A stretch of DNA of 64,000 nt from Enterococcus faecium (GTDB lineage Bacteria; Bacillota; Bacilli; Lactobacillales; Enterococcaceae). Location: NCBI RefSeq assembly GCF_029023785.1, contig NZ_CP118955.1:310001-374000 (forward strand). Reading direction: 5' to 3'. The notes below the pieces were generated by a model. That model saw only the letters and a program-made list of their open reading frames with translations. It was not told where the DNA came from and searched no databases. Below, in pieces: positions 21,138-31,309 of the stretch; the first letter of the stretch is position 1, and each line of letters opens with the position of its first letter. Position numbers and translations under genes: made by a program.

Positions 21138-21207
21138 TAAAACTCGTCTTTTCGTTCTTTTCTGTTTCCTATTTGGACAGAGGTACGTAAAAGGCGAGTT
21201 TTTTTCT
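21138..21207 (+). terminator. long terminator after the DJ-1 gene
   Basis: AAAACTCGTCTTTTCG pairs imperfectly with CGTAAAAGGCGAGTTTTT across about 30 bases that themselves are unpaired or weakly paired. A run of seven T closes the structure. The remaining 21208-21420 holds no gene or motif I can support. Confidence 0.65.
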
Positions 21208-21426
21208 TTTATAAGAGTACATTTTTTGAAACATCTCTTCAGAAATGATACTCTTCAATTAGGTCCACTAGTACATTATTGAGAAGCAGACCTAGAACAC
21301 GGTATGATGGAGAGGGTTGATTCTGCTGCATCGCTATGTATCATAAGGTTGAAAGCGAGTTATGAATACTGTGTTTTCTGATTGAGAAGTTAGCAGTAGA
21401 ACACCTTATAAGAAAGAGGAATGCAG

Positions 21427-22722
21427 ATGAACATTGTAATTGTCGGCGGGTCGTTTGCAGGGATTCATGCGGCTATTTATCTTCGCCAATTGATGCCAAC
21501 AAGTGAAATATATTTGATTGAAAAGCAATCGAAGTTAGGATGGATTCCCAGCGGGTTCAATTTGATATTAAAAGGAAAGGTTACCAGTGAAAAACAACTT
21601 TCTTGGATCACGAAAGAAGAACTGACTGACCGCTATCGAATCCATGTTTACACAGAAAAGACAGTAATAGGATTGAAAGAAAAAAAAGTCGTTTTAGCAG
21701 GAGGAAAAAAATTGGATTTTGATCGTTTGATTCTAGCAACTGGTTCAAATCAAAAGTTTCGAAATATTTCTGCAGAATCAACGCTTATTCACCCAGTTAA
21801 AAAGATACAAAACGTAACGGCTCTTCAGCAAAAGATCATGAATGCAAAGAAAATTGCAATTATTGGTGCAGGACAAGCAGGAATCGAAATAGCTGAAGGG
21901 TTGGCATCAAGAAAAAAACAAATCCATCTTTACGAAAGCCGAAAGTCAATTCTTTTTCGTTATCTAGATCCTGAAATGACAGAACCGTTAGTAAAGGAAA
22001 TGAAAAATCAAGGGCTTTCACTTTTTTTAGAAGAACAAGTTGTGTCTTTGACCGAAAATGAAACCGCTATTGTAGAGACGGAAAAAAGAAAGGAGAACTA
22101 TGATCTTGTTTTGCTGGCTAATCATTCTCGCCCCGACAATCAGATGTGGGAAGAACAATTAACATTGAATGATGATGGAACGATCTGGGTAGATGACTAC
22201 TTGCAAACGTCTCAAAAAGACGTTTATGCGATTGGCGATGCGATCCAAGTAACTTTTCGTCCAACAAATGAAAAAATGTATGTTTCTCTAGTAAATAACG
22301 CTGTCCGTACAGCACGAAATGTCAGCAAGACAATTAGTGGCTCACAGACAAAGGATCAGGGAACCTATCGTCCAGTCGGCAATCAGTGGTTTGGCTATTT
22401 CTTAGGAAGCGTAGGTTTGACAGAAGAAGAGAGCATTTTTTATCCCCAAAAAATTGAAACAGGATACGTAGACTACAAGCTTACAGCAATAAATCAAAGC
22501 AAAGTTAAACTCAAATTTCTATTTGATTCTGAAAAAAAGATTCTTGGAGCACAGCTCCAAAGCAAAAAAGAGATGTTCCACCTTCTTGACCAACTGACAA
22601 TTGCAGTAGAAGAAGGATGGACGTTTGAACAGTTAGAAGAACATGAGCTATTTTTCCAGCCAGAATACCGTGTGCCAGATATGGTGTGGTCAAAGGTGGC
22701 GAATACTGCCTATGAAGATTGA
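21427..22722 (+). CDS. FAD/NAD-dependent oxidoreductase of the NADH oxidase family, redox Cys missing
   Basis: The 431-residue protein has an FAD-binding GGSFAGIHAA at the N-terminus, an NAD-binding GAGQAGIEIAEGLASR near residue 144, FAD-contacting VYAIGDAIQV near 266, and a C-terminal dimerisation domain. That is the layout of Nox/Npr/CoA-disulfide reductases. At the position of the catalytic cysteine (SCG in those enzymes) it reads IPSGFNLI, so the cysteine is replaced by serine. It should still bind FAD and NADH, but peroxide or disulfide reduction by the usual mechanism is unlikely. ATG 21427 is chosen over 21421 by spacing from AGAAAGAGGA. The next gene overlaps its last 11 bases. Confidence 0.82.
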   Translation: MNIVIVGGSFAGIHAAIYLRQLMPTSEIYLIEKQSKLGWIPSGFNLILKGKVTSEKQLSWITKEELTDRYRIHVYTEKTVIGLKEKKVVLAGGKKLDFDRLILATGSNQKFRNISAESTLIHPVKKIQNVTALQQKIMNAKKIAIIGAGQAGIEIAEGLASRKKQIHLYESRKSILFRYLDPEMTEPLVKEMKNQGLSLFLEEQVVSLTENETAIVETEKRKENYDLVLLANHSRPDNQMWEEQLTLNDDGTIWVDDYLQTSQKDVYAIGDAIQVTFRPTNEKMYVSLVNNAVRTARNVSKTISGSQTKDQGTYRPVGNQWFGYFLGSVGLTEEESIFYPQKIETGYVDYKLTAINQSKVKLKFLFDSEKKILGAQLQSKKEMFHLLDQLTIAVEEGWTFEQLEEHELFFQPEYRVPDMVWSKVANTAYED

Positions 22723-24172
22723 AGCATTATTAGAAAGAAAAGAGCAGTTACAGATCCTGATTTTGCGAAACCTTGTTCTGCAAGGGGGAACAGCCTCTAT
22801 CAATGGTTTGAGAGAGCATGTCCAACTGTCAAAAGCCTCGTTTGATCAATATTTGGAAGATATTGAATTGATTGGCCGAATGATGGAAAAAAAAGTAGAA
22901 GTACAGCGAAATGAGTATCAGGCGCTGCTTGTGTTGGACGAAGATGTAAGTTTGGAAAAAATTCTATTGTTTTTATTGCAGGAAAGCTTGAAGTTTAAGA
23001 TGCTCGTCTATTTATTAGAACATCAGCAAGTATCCATCGTTCGATTAGCGACAGCGTTTAATATCAGTGAGTCTTCTGTTTTTCGAAAGATCAAAGAATT
23101 GAACCAGCTCTTAGAGGAATTTGGATTACAAATCAAAAACGGTCAATTATACGGAGAAGAGCTACAGATACGATATTTTTATTATGAACTATTCCAATAT
23201 ATCCCGGAAGATCAGCGACCGCTTTTTTTGCAAAATACACCAGAAAAAAGACCGTTCATTCTAGGATTGGACCGTGTATTAGAAACAACGTTTACGGCAT
23301 CAGCAGAAGCACAGATTGCTTGCTGGCTCGGGATTACGAAAAAAAGACTATTGAATGAAAAAAGTACGTACGCAACTTTGAAAGAAAAGAAATTACTCTA
23401 TCAGTCGGACCGGCTTTATCAAGCAATCGATCCAATCATCGTGATGCATCTTAGTCGAACAGCAGCAGAACTGAATGTATACGAAACAATGATGTTTTAC
23501 AGCTTTTTTGTTTCTTTTTCGATAGTAGACGAAGAAATATTTTATCAGTATGATTTGACACGGAGCAAAAAGTTACCAACCGCTGTTTTAGATACTTACA
23601 TTCGGGAAACGATGTTATGGCATTATCGTCCTCGTCGTTTGAAAATCAAAGAAGAAAAGGCAGTAGGCTACCAAATTTCCCAGATCAACAATGAATGGTT
23701 TTTCTTTGTTGGAAAGATCGAAGTCTATGAGCGTGATCGGCTTTTGGAACAGCAGCAGAAAATGCTCGGGCATTCCTTAACACAGTTACTGGCGAAATTA
23801 CAGGAAACAGCGGTGCAGCAATTGCCGAGGAAAAGAGCTGAAGATAGTGAGCTTAGTTACCTGATGATCCAGTATGCCAATGTTCTTTTGATGATCGATT
23901 TTTATATTGCAAAACCAGTAGTGATTGGAATCGATTTAGAAAGTCTGCCGATTTATCGTATTGCTTTTCAACAATATCTGATCAGAGAACTGAGGGGAAT
24001 CGGCGGTATTGAGATTGGAAGTTATGAAGAAGGTAAAGAATATGATTTGGTGATCACATTTTGCCAGAGAAACAAAAAACAGTGTGAATATTATCTGTCA
24101 GAATTTGCGTCACCTTACGACATTATTCGATTGAAAAGAAGAATAGAGACGCTGAAAAAAGAAAAGAATTGA
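22712..24172 (+). CDS. Mga-like helix-turn-helix transcriptional regulator
   Basis: The predicted 486-residue protein has two N-terminal HTH regions (ASINGLREHVQLSKASFDQYL near residue 29, and VSIVRLATAFNISESSVFRKI near 107), then a long helical region with PRD-like character and an EIIB-like end (RGIGGIEIGSYEEGKEYDLVITFCQ). This is the organisation of Mga/AtxA-type virulence and sugar regulators. The start ATG at 22712 lies inside the upstream flavoprotein gene (11-base overlap), with a rather distant GGTGG. Location immediately before glpK makes the glycerol operon a candidate target, but no PTS phosphorylation site is assigned. Confidence 0.78.
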   Translation: MKIEALLERKEQLQILILRNLVLQGGTASINGLREHVQLSKASFDQYLEDIELIGRMMEKKVEVQRNEYQALLVLDEDVSLEKILLFLLQESLKFKMLVYLLEHQQVSIVRLATAFNISESSVFRKIKELNQLLEEFGLQIKNGQLYGEELQIRYFYYELFQYIPEDQRPLFLQNTPEKRPFILGLDRVLETTFTASAEAQIACWLGITKKRLLNEKSTYATLKEKKLLYQSDRLYQAIDPIIVMHLSRTAAELNVYETMMFYSFFVSFSIVDEEIFYQYDLTRSKKLPTAVLDTYIRETMLWHYRPRRLKIKEEKAVGYQISQINNEWFFFVGKIEVYERDRLLEQQQKMLGHSLTQLLAKLQETAVQQLPRKRAEDSELSYLMIQYANVLLMIDFYIAKPVVIGIDLESLPIYRIAFQQYLIRELRGIGGIEIGSYEEGKEYDLVITFCQRNKKQCEYYLSEFASPYDIIRLKRRIETLKKEKN

Positions 24173-24194
24173 TTAAAAAATAGCTTCATAATAA

Positions 24195-24247
24195 AAAACT
24201 GTCAAAAAAAGAAAAAAAGAATAAAATTTTGACAGTTTCTTTTTTTA
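24195..24247 (+). terminator. intrinsic terminator between the Mga-like gene and glpK
   Basis: AAACTGTCAAAA / TTTTGACAGTTT stem enclosing an A-rich loop, followed by CTTTTTTT. Confidence 0.75.
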
Positions 24248-24256
24248 AAACAGTAG

Positions 24257-25804
<1,548 letters not shown>

Positions 25805-25817
25805 GGAGGAAATCCAT

Positions 25818-27641
25818 ATGTTTTCAAACAAGACAAGACAAGATAGCATTCAAAAAATGCAGCAAGAAGAATTGGATCTGTTGATCATCGGTGGCGGAAT
25901 CACTGGTGCCGGTGTGGCAGTCCAGTCAGCAGCATCAGGAATCAAAACAGGATTGATCGAAATGCAGGATTTTGCAGAAGGGACTTCCTCTCGCTCGACC
26001 AAACTTGTTCATGGCGGTATTCGTTATCTGAAGACATTTGATGTGGAAGTAGTAGCTGACACAGTTGGTGAACGTGCAGTCGTACAAAGTATTGCCCCAC
26101 ACATCCCAAAACCAGATCCAATGCTTTTGCCAATCTATGAGGGCGAAGGAGCAACAACCTTCAATATGTTCTCGGTCAAAGTAGCAATGGACCTTTATGA
26201 CAAACTGGCAAATGTGACAGGAACCAAATATGAGAATTATACGCTGACACCAGAAGAAGTATTGGAAAGAGAACCGTTTTTGAAAAAAGAAGGGCTAAAA
26301 GGCGCGGGTGTCTATCTAGATTTCCGCAACAATGATGCCCGTTTAGTGATTGATAATATCAAAAAGGCTGCCGAAGATGGGGCTTATCTAGTAAGTAAAA
26401 TGAAAGCGGTTGGCTTTTTATATGATGGCGATCAAATCGTTGGCGTCAAAGCTCGTGACCTGCTGACAGATGAAGTGATCGAAATCAAAGCAAAATTAGT
26501 GATCAATACGAGTGGTCCTTGGGTAGATAAAGTACGAAACTTGAATTTTACGCGTCCAGTCTCTCCTAAAATGCGTCCAACTAAAGGGATCCATTTAGTT
26601 GTAGATGCGAAAAAACTGCCTGTACCGCAACCCACATACTTCGATACAGGAAAGCAAGATGGGCGGATGGTTTTTGCTATTCCAAGAGAAAACAAGACTT
26701 ACTTTGGTACGACAGATACGGATTACCAAGGAGATTTTACGGATCCGAAAGTCACACAAGAAGATGTAGATTATCTATTGGATGTGATCAATCATCGCTA
26801 TCCAGAAGCAAATATCACATTGAATGATATCGAAGCAAGCTGGGCAGGACTTCGTCCACTGTTGATTGGTAATTCTGGTTCTGATTACAATGGTGGAGAT
26901 AATGGATCGATTTCAGACAAGAGCTTCAATAAAGTTGTCGATACAGTAAGTGAATATAAGGAAAACAAAGTTTCTCGTGCTGAAGTAGAAGACGTGTTGA
27001 ACCATTTGGAAAACAGCCGTGATGAAAAAGCACCTTCTACGATTTCCAGAGGTAGTTCTTTAGAAAGAGAACCAGATGGTTTGCTGACTTTATCTGGTGG
27101 GAAAATCACCGATTACCGTAAGATGGCAGAAGGAGCTTTGCGATTGATACGCCAATTATTAAAAGAAGAATACGGAATAGAGACGAAAGAAATCGACTCT
27201 AAAAAATATCAGATTTCAGGTGGAAACTTCGATCCAACTAAATTAGAAGAAACAGTGACAGAATTAGCAAAAGAAGGAGTAGCAGCCGGTTTAGAGGAAG
27301 AAGATGCTACTTATATCGCTGATTTTTACGGGACTAATGCCCGACGTATCTTTGAATTAGCAAAAGAAATGGCACCTTATCCTGGTTTGAGTCTCGCTGA
27401 GTCAGCTCGGTTACGTTATGGTTTAGAAGAAGAAATGGTTTTGGCCCCAGGCGATTATCTCATTCGTCGTACAAATCATCTGTTGTTTGAACGAGATCAG
27501 CTTGATGAGATCAAGCAACCTGTGATCGATGCAATTGCTGGATATTTTGAATGGACAGAAGAGGAGAAGGCGCAACAGACTAAACGTTTAGAAGCATTGA
27601 TTGCAGAATCAGATCTGCGGGAACTAAAGGGGGAGAAATAA
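25818..27641 (+). CDS. glpO: alpha-glycerophosphate oxidase
   Basis: A 607-residue FAD protein with the N-terminal dinucleotide motif IIGGGITGAGVAVQSAASG, GTSSRSTKLVHGGIRYLKTF near residue 56, and a C-terminal helical domain. It carries the extra segment (around residues 355-405, rich in Asp/Gly/Ser, GSDYNGGDNGSIS) that distinguishes soluble oxygen-dependent GlpO of lactic acid bacteria from membrane GlpD. It oxidises glycerol 3-phosphate to dihydroxyacetone phosphate, reducing O2 to H2O2. Start 25818 is placed by AAGGAGGAAA. glpF starts at the base after its stop. Confidence 0.96.
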   Translation: MFSNKTRQDSIQKMQQEELDLLIIGGGITGAGVAVQSAASGIKTGLIEMQDFAEGTSSRSTKLVHGGIRYLKTFDVEVVADTVGERAVVQSIAPHIPKPDPMLLPIYEGEGATTFNMFSVKVAMDLYDKLANVTGTKYENYTLTPEEVLEREPFLKKEGLKGAGVYLDFRNNDARLVIDNIKKAAEDGAYLVSKMKAVGFLYDGDQIVGVKARDLLTDEVIEIKAKLVINTSGPWVDKVRNLNFTRPVSPKMRPTKGIHLVVDAKKLPVPQPTYFDTGKQDGRMVFAIPRENKTYFGTTDTDYQGDFTDPKVTQEDVDYLLDVINHRYPEANITLNDIEASWAGLRPLLIGNSGSDYNGGDNGSISDKSFNKVVDTVSEYKENKVSRAEVEDVLNHLENSRDEKAPSTISRGSSLEREPDGLLTLSGGKITDYRKMAEGALRLIRQLLKEEYGIETKEIDSKKYQISGGNFDPTKLEETVTELAKEGVAAGLEEEDATYIADFYGTNARRIFELAKEMAPYPGLSLAESARLRYGLEEEMVLAPGDYLIRRTNHLLFERDQLDEIKQPVIDAIAGYFEWTEEEKAQQTKRLEALIAESDLRELKGEK

Positions 27642-28358
27642 ATGAACAGTGATATGACTCAAATCATGGGGGAGTTTATTGGGACACTGATCCTAGTTTT
27701 GCTTGGAGATGGTGTGTGTGCGGCTGTGAATTTAAACAAAAGTAAAGCACAGGCTTCTGGCTGGATTGTCATCGCATTTGGTTGGGGACTCGCTGTAACA
27801 ATGGCTGTCTATATTTCTGGATTCATGGGCCCAGCTCATTTGAATCCTGCAGTCTCTCTAGCTATGGCGATGACAGGGGCAATTAGTTGGAATCTTGTCG
27901 TTCCTTTCATCATTGCGCAAGTTTTAGGAGCTTTTGCAGGGGCCATTCTTGTTTGGCTTTCTTATTTGCCACATTGGAATGCAACGAAAGATGAAAGCGC
28001 GATTTTAGGAACGTTTGCAACAGGTCCTGCTATACGGAATTATCCAGCAAATGTGATCACAGAATTAATTGGTACATTTGTATTAGTTCTTGGGTTGCTA
28101 GCTTTTGGACAAAACGAATTTGCACCTGGAACGAACGTATTCGCTGTAGGTGGATTGATCTTAGCCATCGGTCTTTCATTAGGAGGGCCAACAGGATATG
28201 CAATCAACCCTGCTCGGGACTTTGGTCCTCGATTAGCACATGCGGTATTGCCAATAGCTAATAAAGGAACTTCAGATTGGGCATATTCATGGGTACCAAT
28301 CGCAGGTCCAATGATCGGAGCAATTATCGCGGTAGGTGTCTATTCATTAATGGTGTAA
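27642..28358 (+). CDS. glpF: glycerol uptake facilitator (aquaglyceroporin)
   Basis: A 238-residue MIP channel with six membrane helices and both pore boxes: HLNPAVS near residue 66 and AINPARD near 186. The residue after the second box is Asp (NPARD), the hallmark of glycerol-conducting members. It equilibrates glycerol across the membrane for trapping by GlpK. Its ATG immediately follows the glpO TAA, with GGGGGAGA inside the glpO end as ribosome site. No clear terminator follows; a new promoter appears 22 bases downstream. Confidence 0.95.
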   Translation: MNSDMTQIMGEFIGTLILVLLGDGVCAAVNLNKSKAQASGWIVIAFGWGLAVTMAVYISGFMGPAHLNPAVSLAMAMTGAISWNLVVPFIIAQVLGAFAGAILVWLSYLPHWNATKDESAILGTFATGPAIRNYPANVITELIGTFVLVLGLLAFGQNEFAPGTNVFAVGGLILAIGLSLGGPTGYAINPARDFGPRLAHAVLPIANKGTSDWAYSWVPIAGPMIGAIIAVGVYSLMV

Positions 28359-28379
28359 ATCTATAAAACATACTAAAGT

Positions 28380-28408
28380 TTGACAACCAAAATGTGTCTT
28401 GCTATAGT
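28380..28408 (+). promoter_or_regulatory. consensus promoter of the MutS2-like gene
   Basis: TTGACA (28380-28385), 17-base spacer, TATAGT (28403-28408). The predicted start point near 28415 leaves a leader of about 250 bases before the ATG at 28664. Confidence 0.8.
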
Positions 28409-28414
28409 TAAGTG

Positions 28415-28660
28415 GAAAATAAATAAGACCTAGAAGAATGGGGTATGTTTTGTGAGTGTAGCTGGTATCTAATCAGTAAGTCGAATAGCCAATAAACAAA
28501 GTTTATTTGGTGTGCTTATGAAACGGTACCTGTCAGGAAAACAATATCTTTGTATTCTAATAAGGATAGGACATGACTTTTTTAAGCTGTGTTCTATCCT
28601 TTTATTTATCTCTAGGCCCTTATTTATTTTGGGACAGGTATCTCTTCAAGAAAAGGAGAG
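28415..28660 (+). promoter_or_regulatory. attenuator-like leader RNA of the MutS2-like gene
   Basis: The leader contains a possible five-codon reading frame (28438-28455, Met-Gly-Tyr-Val-Leu-stop) preceded by AGAAGA and a hairpin CCAATAAAC/GTTTATTTGG (28489-28510). An intrinsic terminator AAGGATAG/CTATCCTT with T-rich tail follows (28562-28607). Two long-range complementary pairs are present: TACCTGTC (28527-28534) with GACAGGTA (28633-28640), and CCTAGA (28429-28434) with TCTAGG (28611-28616). The terminator lies after the gene's own promoter, as in attenuation or riboswitch control. I could not match it to a known riboswitch class. Confidence 0.6.
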
Positions 28661-28663
28661 AAT

Positions 28664-30592
28664 ATGGACAACGAAATGATTAGTCAATTACAATTTGATC
28701 GGATCAAAAAGGAAATCCAAGCAAGAGCAATTGGAAACTATAGCAAAAAACGAATCAGCGATATGACGGTCTCGACAAACCTACAAACTGTCTTGGATCG
28801 TCAAGAAGAAACAAGAGAAGCACGCTTGATCTTAGAAAGCAGTCAGCATGTTCCATTTATGGGGTTGCCGAGGATCGATGCACTGACAGAACAAGTCAAA
28901 AAAGGGTTGATTCTGCAGCCAACCGATTTGATCGAATATGCGGATTTTCTTAGAAGCAGTCGGATGATCACAAAGTTTTTTGATAAGAATCAATACCAGA
29001 CACCCTTGTTGTTTGCTTATAGCAAACATCTTCCTGATTTGATAAATGTAGAAGAGTTGATTGACCAGAAAATAAAAAATAATAAAGTCAGTGACGACGC
29101 GTCACGTAATTTGCGTAAAGTACGCAAACAATTACAACTAATCGAAAAAGAAATCCAGTCAAAATTACTGAAATTCTTGCGTCATCCGAAAAACAAAGAA
29201 ATGATCCAAGAAGCAATGATTGTTCAAAAAGGCGAATACTATACGATTCCTATCAAAGCCAGCTATAAAAATAAAATAGATGGAACGATTATCGATGAAT
29301 CAAATAAAAGAACGACGGTTTTTATTGAACCAACTGTGATTTCTAAATTGAATGAACACTATCAGTTGTTAAAAGCTGAAGAAATCAGTGAAGAATATCA
29401 AGTCCTGGCGGCATTGACTGGTGCTATCGCAGAAAACGAAGAAGTGATCGATTTATTGATCGAAACGATCACGGTGTTAGATATCATCTTTGCTCGGGCA
29501 AAATTTAGCCGAGAAATCAATGGAAGCACACCTAGAATCAATAAATCGGAACATATCATTATCAAGCAAGGCAGACATCCATTTTTACCTGAGCATGCGG
29601 TACCATTGGATGTTGAAATCGGTAAAGACTATCGAGGCTTGATTATCACCGGAGCAAATGCCGGAGGCAAAACAGTCGTGTTGAAGACAGTCGGTTTATT
29701 GACTTTGATGGCGATGTTCGGTATGCAAGTTCCGGCAAAAGAAGGGACAGAGCTTGCTGTCTTTGATGAGATTTTCGTCGATGTCGGTGACCACCAAAAT
29801 TTAGAAAATGCGTTGAGTACATTTTCTGGTCATATGCAAAACATCGCTGCTATTTTGAAAAAGATAAAAAGGAATACGTTGGTACTTTTAGATGAGATTG
29901 GCAGTGGAACAGAGCCAAATGAAGGGGCTGCACTAGCGATCGCAATCATGGAATCTATGTATGAGCAAGGGGCATTGATCATTGCCACGACCCATTATGG
30001 AGAAATCAAGAAATTCGCCGGAGATCATGAAGATTTTGTGCCGGCTGCTATGGCTTTCGATCGGGAAGCACTTCGTCCTAAATATCAGTTGCGGGTTGGA
30101 GAAACAGGAGAAAGCCAAGCTTTGTGGATTGCTCATAAAATGGATATGTCGATGAAATTGATCCATCAAGCAGAGCGTTACTTGGCGGAAAAAGCCTATC
30201 GGACACAGAAAAAAGAATTTCTTCCTAAGACAGCAGTTACAAATAGGAAGGAGAATAAAAAAGAACGCCAGCTCTTTGCAAAAGGTGATCGGATATTTGT
30301 CAATGAATACCAAAAAGAAGCGTTAGTTTATGAAGATATAGGTGAAGATACGATTGATGTATATTTAGACAAAAAAATAATCCACGTGCCTCGTCAGCGT
30401 GTTCGTCTGGTGCGTTCAGCAGAAGATCTGTACCCGACAGGTTACGATTTAGACAGTCTGTTTATCGATTATAAAACACGTAAACGGCAGCGTGACCTAG
30501 AGCGAGGATCAAAAAAAGCTCATAAAGTACTAGTAAAAGAAATGCGCAAACGACAGGAAGAAAGAAGAGTAAACGATGAAAACAGCAAGTGA
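28664..30592 (+). CDS. MutS2-like ATPase lacking the Smr nuclease domain
   Basis: The 642-residue protein has the MutS2 layout: N-terminal core and clamp helices, Walker A TGANAGGKT near residue 330, Walker B TLVLLDEIGSGTEP near 406, and ATTHYGEIKKFA near 444, then a charged C-terminal tail (KKAHKVLVKEMRKRQEERR). Canonical MutS2 is about 780-790 residues and ends in an Smr domain; that domain is absent here. Full MutS2 binds branched DNA and, in Bacillus, collided ribosomes. This one is a paralogue of unknown job. The gene has a strong promoter and a structured leader with a terminator, so expression seems conditional. ATG is preceded by AAAAGGAGAG. Confidence 0.85.
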   Translation: MDNEMISQLQFDRIKKEIQARAIGNYSKKRISDMTVSTNLQTVLDRQEETREARLILESSQHVPFMGLPRIDALTEQVKKGLILQPTDLIEYADFLRSSRMITKFFDKNQYQTPLLFAYSKHLPDLINVEELIDQKIKNNKVSDDASRNLRKVRKQLQLIEKEIQSKLLKFLRHPKNKEMIQEAMIVQKGEYYTIPIKASYKNKIDGTIIDESNKRTTVFIEPTVISKLNEHYQLLKAEEISEEYQVLAALTGAIAENEEVIDLLIETITVLDIIFARAKFSREINGSTPRINKSEHIIIKQGRHPFLPEHAVPLDVEIGKDYRGLIITGANAGGKTVVLKTVGLLTLMAMFGMQVPAKEGTELAVFDEIFVDVGDHQNLENALSTFSGHMQNIAAILKKIKRNTLVLLDEIGSGTEPNEGAALAIAIMESMYEQGALIIATTHYGEIKKFAGDHEDFVPAAMAFDREALRPKYQLRVGETGESQALWIAHKMDMSMKLIHQAERYLAEKAYRTQKKEFLPKTAVTNRKENKKERQLFAKGDRIFVNEYQKEALVYEDIGEDTIDVYLDKKIIHVPRQRVRLVRSAEDLYPTGYDLDSLFIDYKTRKRQRDLERGSKKAHKVLVKEMRKRQEERRVNDENSK

Positions 30593-30638
30593 TTATCTCA
30601 AATTAGCTCATAATATCAGTGGCTGTAAAGAAAAATAA
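30576..30638 (+). CDS. possible 20-codon reading frame overlapping the MutS2-like stop
   Basis: An ATG at 30576, preceded by GAAGAAAGAAG, opens 20 codons (MKTASDYLKLAHNISGCKEK) that run 46 bases past the MutS2-like stop. I do not recognise it. It could be a coupled small peptide, the remnant of a lost gene, or chance. Confidence 0.2.
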   Translation: MKTASDYLKLAHNISGCKEK

Positions 30639-30652
30639 AAACAGTGAAATCA

Positions 30653-30681
30653 TTGGTTTTATTCCCCGTGTAAGCTAAAAT
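30653..30681 (+). promoter_or_regulatory. promoter of the CDP-alcohol phosphatidyltransferase gene
   Basis: TTGGTT (30653-30658), 17 bases, TAAAAT (30676-30681), followed by GAGGAGGTAGGG as ribosome region. Confidence 0.6.
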
Positions 30682-30717
30682 AAAAAGAAAAGAGTGCTGA
30701 GGAGGTAGGGCGATAAA

Positions 30718-31272
30718 ATGAAATTAAGCACAGACTGGCGTAAAGAAATACAAACGATTCCGAATCTTTTATCGATATTCCGTATTTTTTTGCTGCCGAT
30801 TTATCTTTATTTTGTGCTGAGACAGTCATTTTATATAGCAGGAGCGGTCATTGTTGTCTCAGGTTTGTCTGATTATCTAGACGGGGTCATTGCTCGGAGA
30901 TATAATCAGGTAACAGACTTAGGGAAGGTGCTTGATCCGTTTGCAGATAAATTGACACAACTTTTTCTGATTTTGTCTATGGCATGGTATCGACCGTGGC
31001 TTTGGCTGTTGTTTGGTCTATTCTTGATAAAAGAAGGCTTTATGTTTGTAGCTGGATTAATCGGGCTATCTAAAAATATCAAATTAAGTGGAGCGAAGTG
31101 GTATGGCAAAGTAGCGACTGCTGTCATCTATGTTGGCATGATCCTTTTGCTGCTTTTCCCAGAATTACCAACGCTGTGGGTGAGAGTCATTTTTGCCGTC
31201 ATCACTTACGGTCTTTTACAATCTTTTGTCTTGTATGCTGTCGAGTACCGAAAGATGTTTCAAAGAAAATAA
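30718..31272 (+). CDS. CDP-alcohol phosphatidyltransferase (PgsA/CLS-like)
   Basis: The 184-residue integral membrane enzyme has the family signature DGVIARR..G..LD..AD (DG-x2-AR-x8-G-x3-D-x3-D, residues about 48-70) and four or five membrane helices. It transfers a phosphatidyl group from CDP-diacylglycerol to an alcohol, most likely glycerol 3-phosphate or phosphatidylglycerol. A housekeeping pgsA is usually found elsewhere in enterococci near cinA/recA, so this may be a second enzyme; that cannot be checked here. It is monocistronic, with its own promoter and terminator. Confidence 0.85.
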   Translation: MKLSTDWRKEIQTIPNLLSIFRIFLLPIYLYFVLRQSFYIAGAVIVVSGLSDYLDGVIARRYNQVTDLGKVLDPFADKLTQLFLILSMAWYRPWLWLLFGLFLIKEGFMFVAGLIGLSKNIKLSGAKWYGKVATAVIYVGMILLLLFPELPTLWVRVIFAVITYGLLQSFVLYAVEYRKMFQRK

Positions 31273-31309
31273 AAAAGGGGTGTGACCTATGTCGCATTCC
31301 TTTTTTTGA
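31269..31309 (+). terminator. intrinsic terminator after the phosphatidyltransferase
   Basis: AAAAAGGGGTGTGAC / GTCGCATTCCTTTTTTT hairpin with a CTAT loop, merging into the first repeat module. Confidence 0.75.

Noticed and set aside
25818-27641. GlpD rather than GlpO
   Set aside because: The internal extra segment and overall length fit the oxygen-dependent oxidase of lactic acid bacteria.
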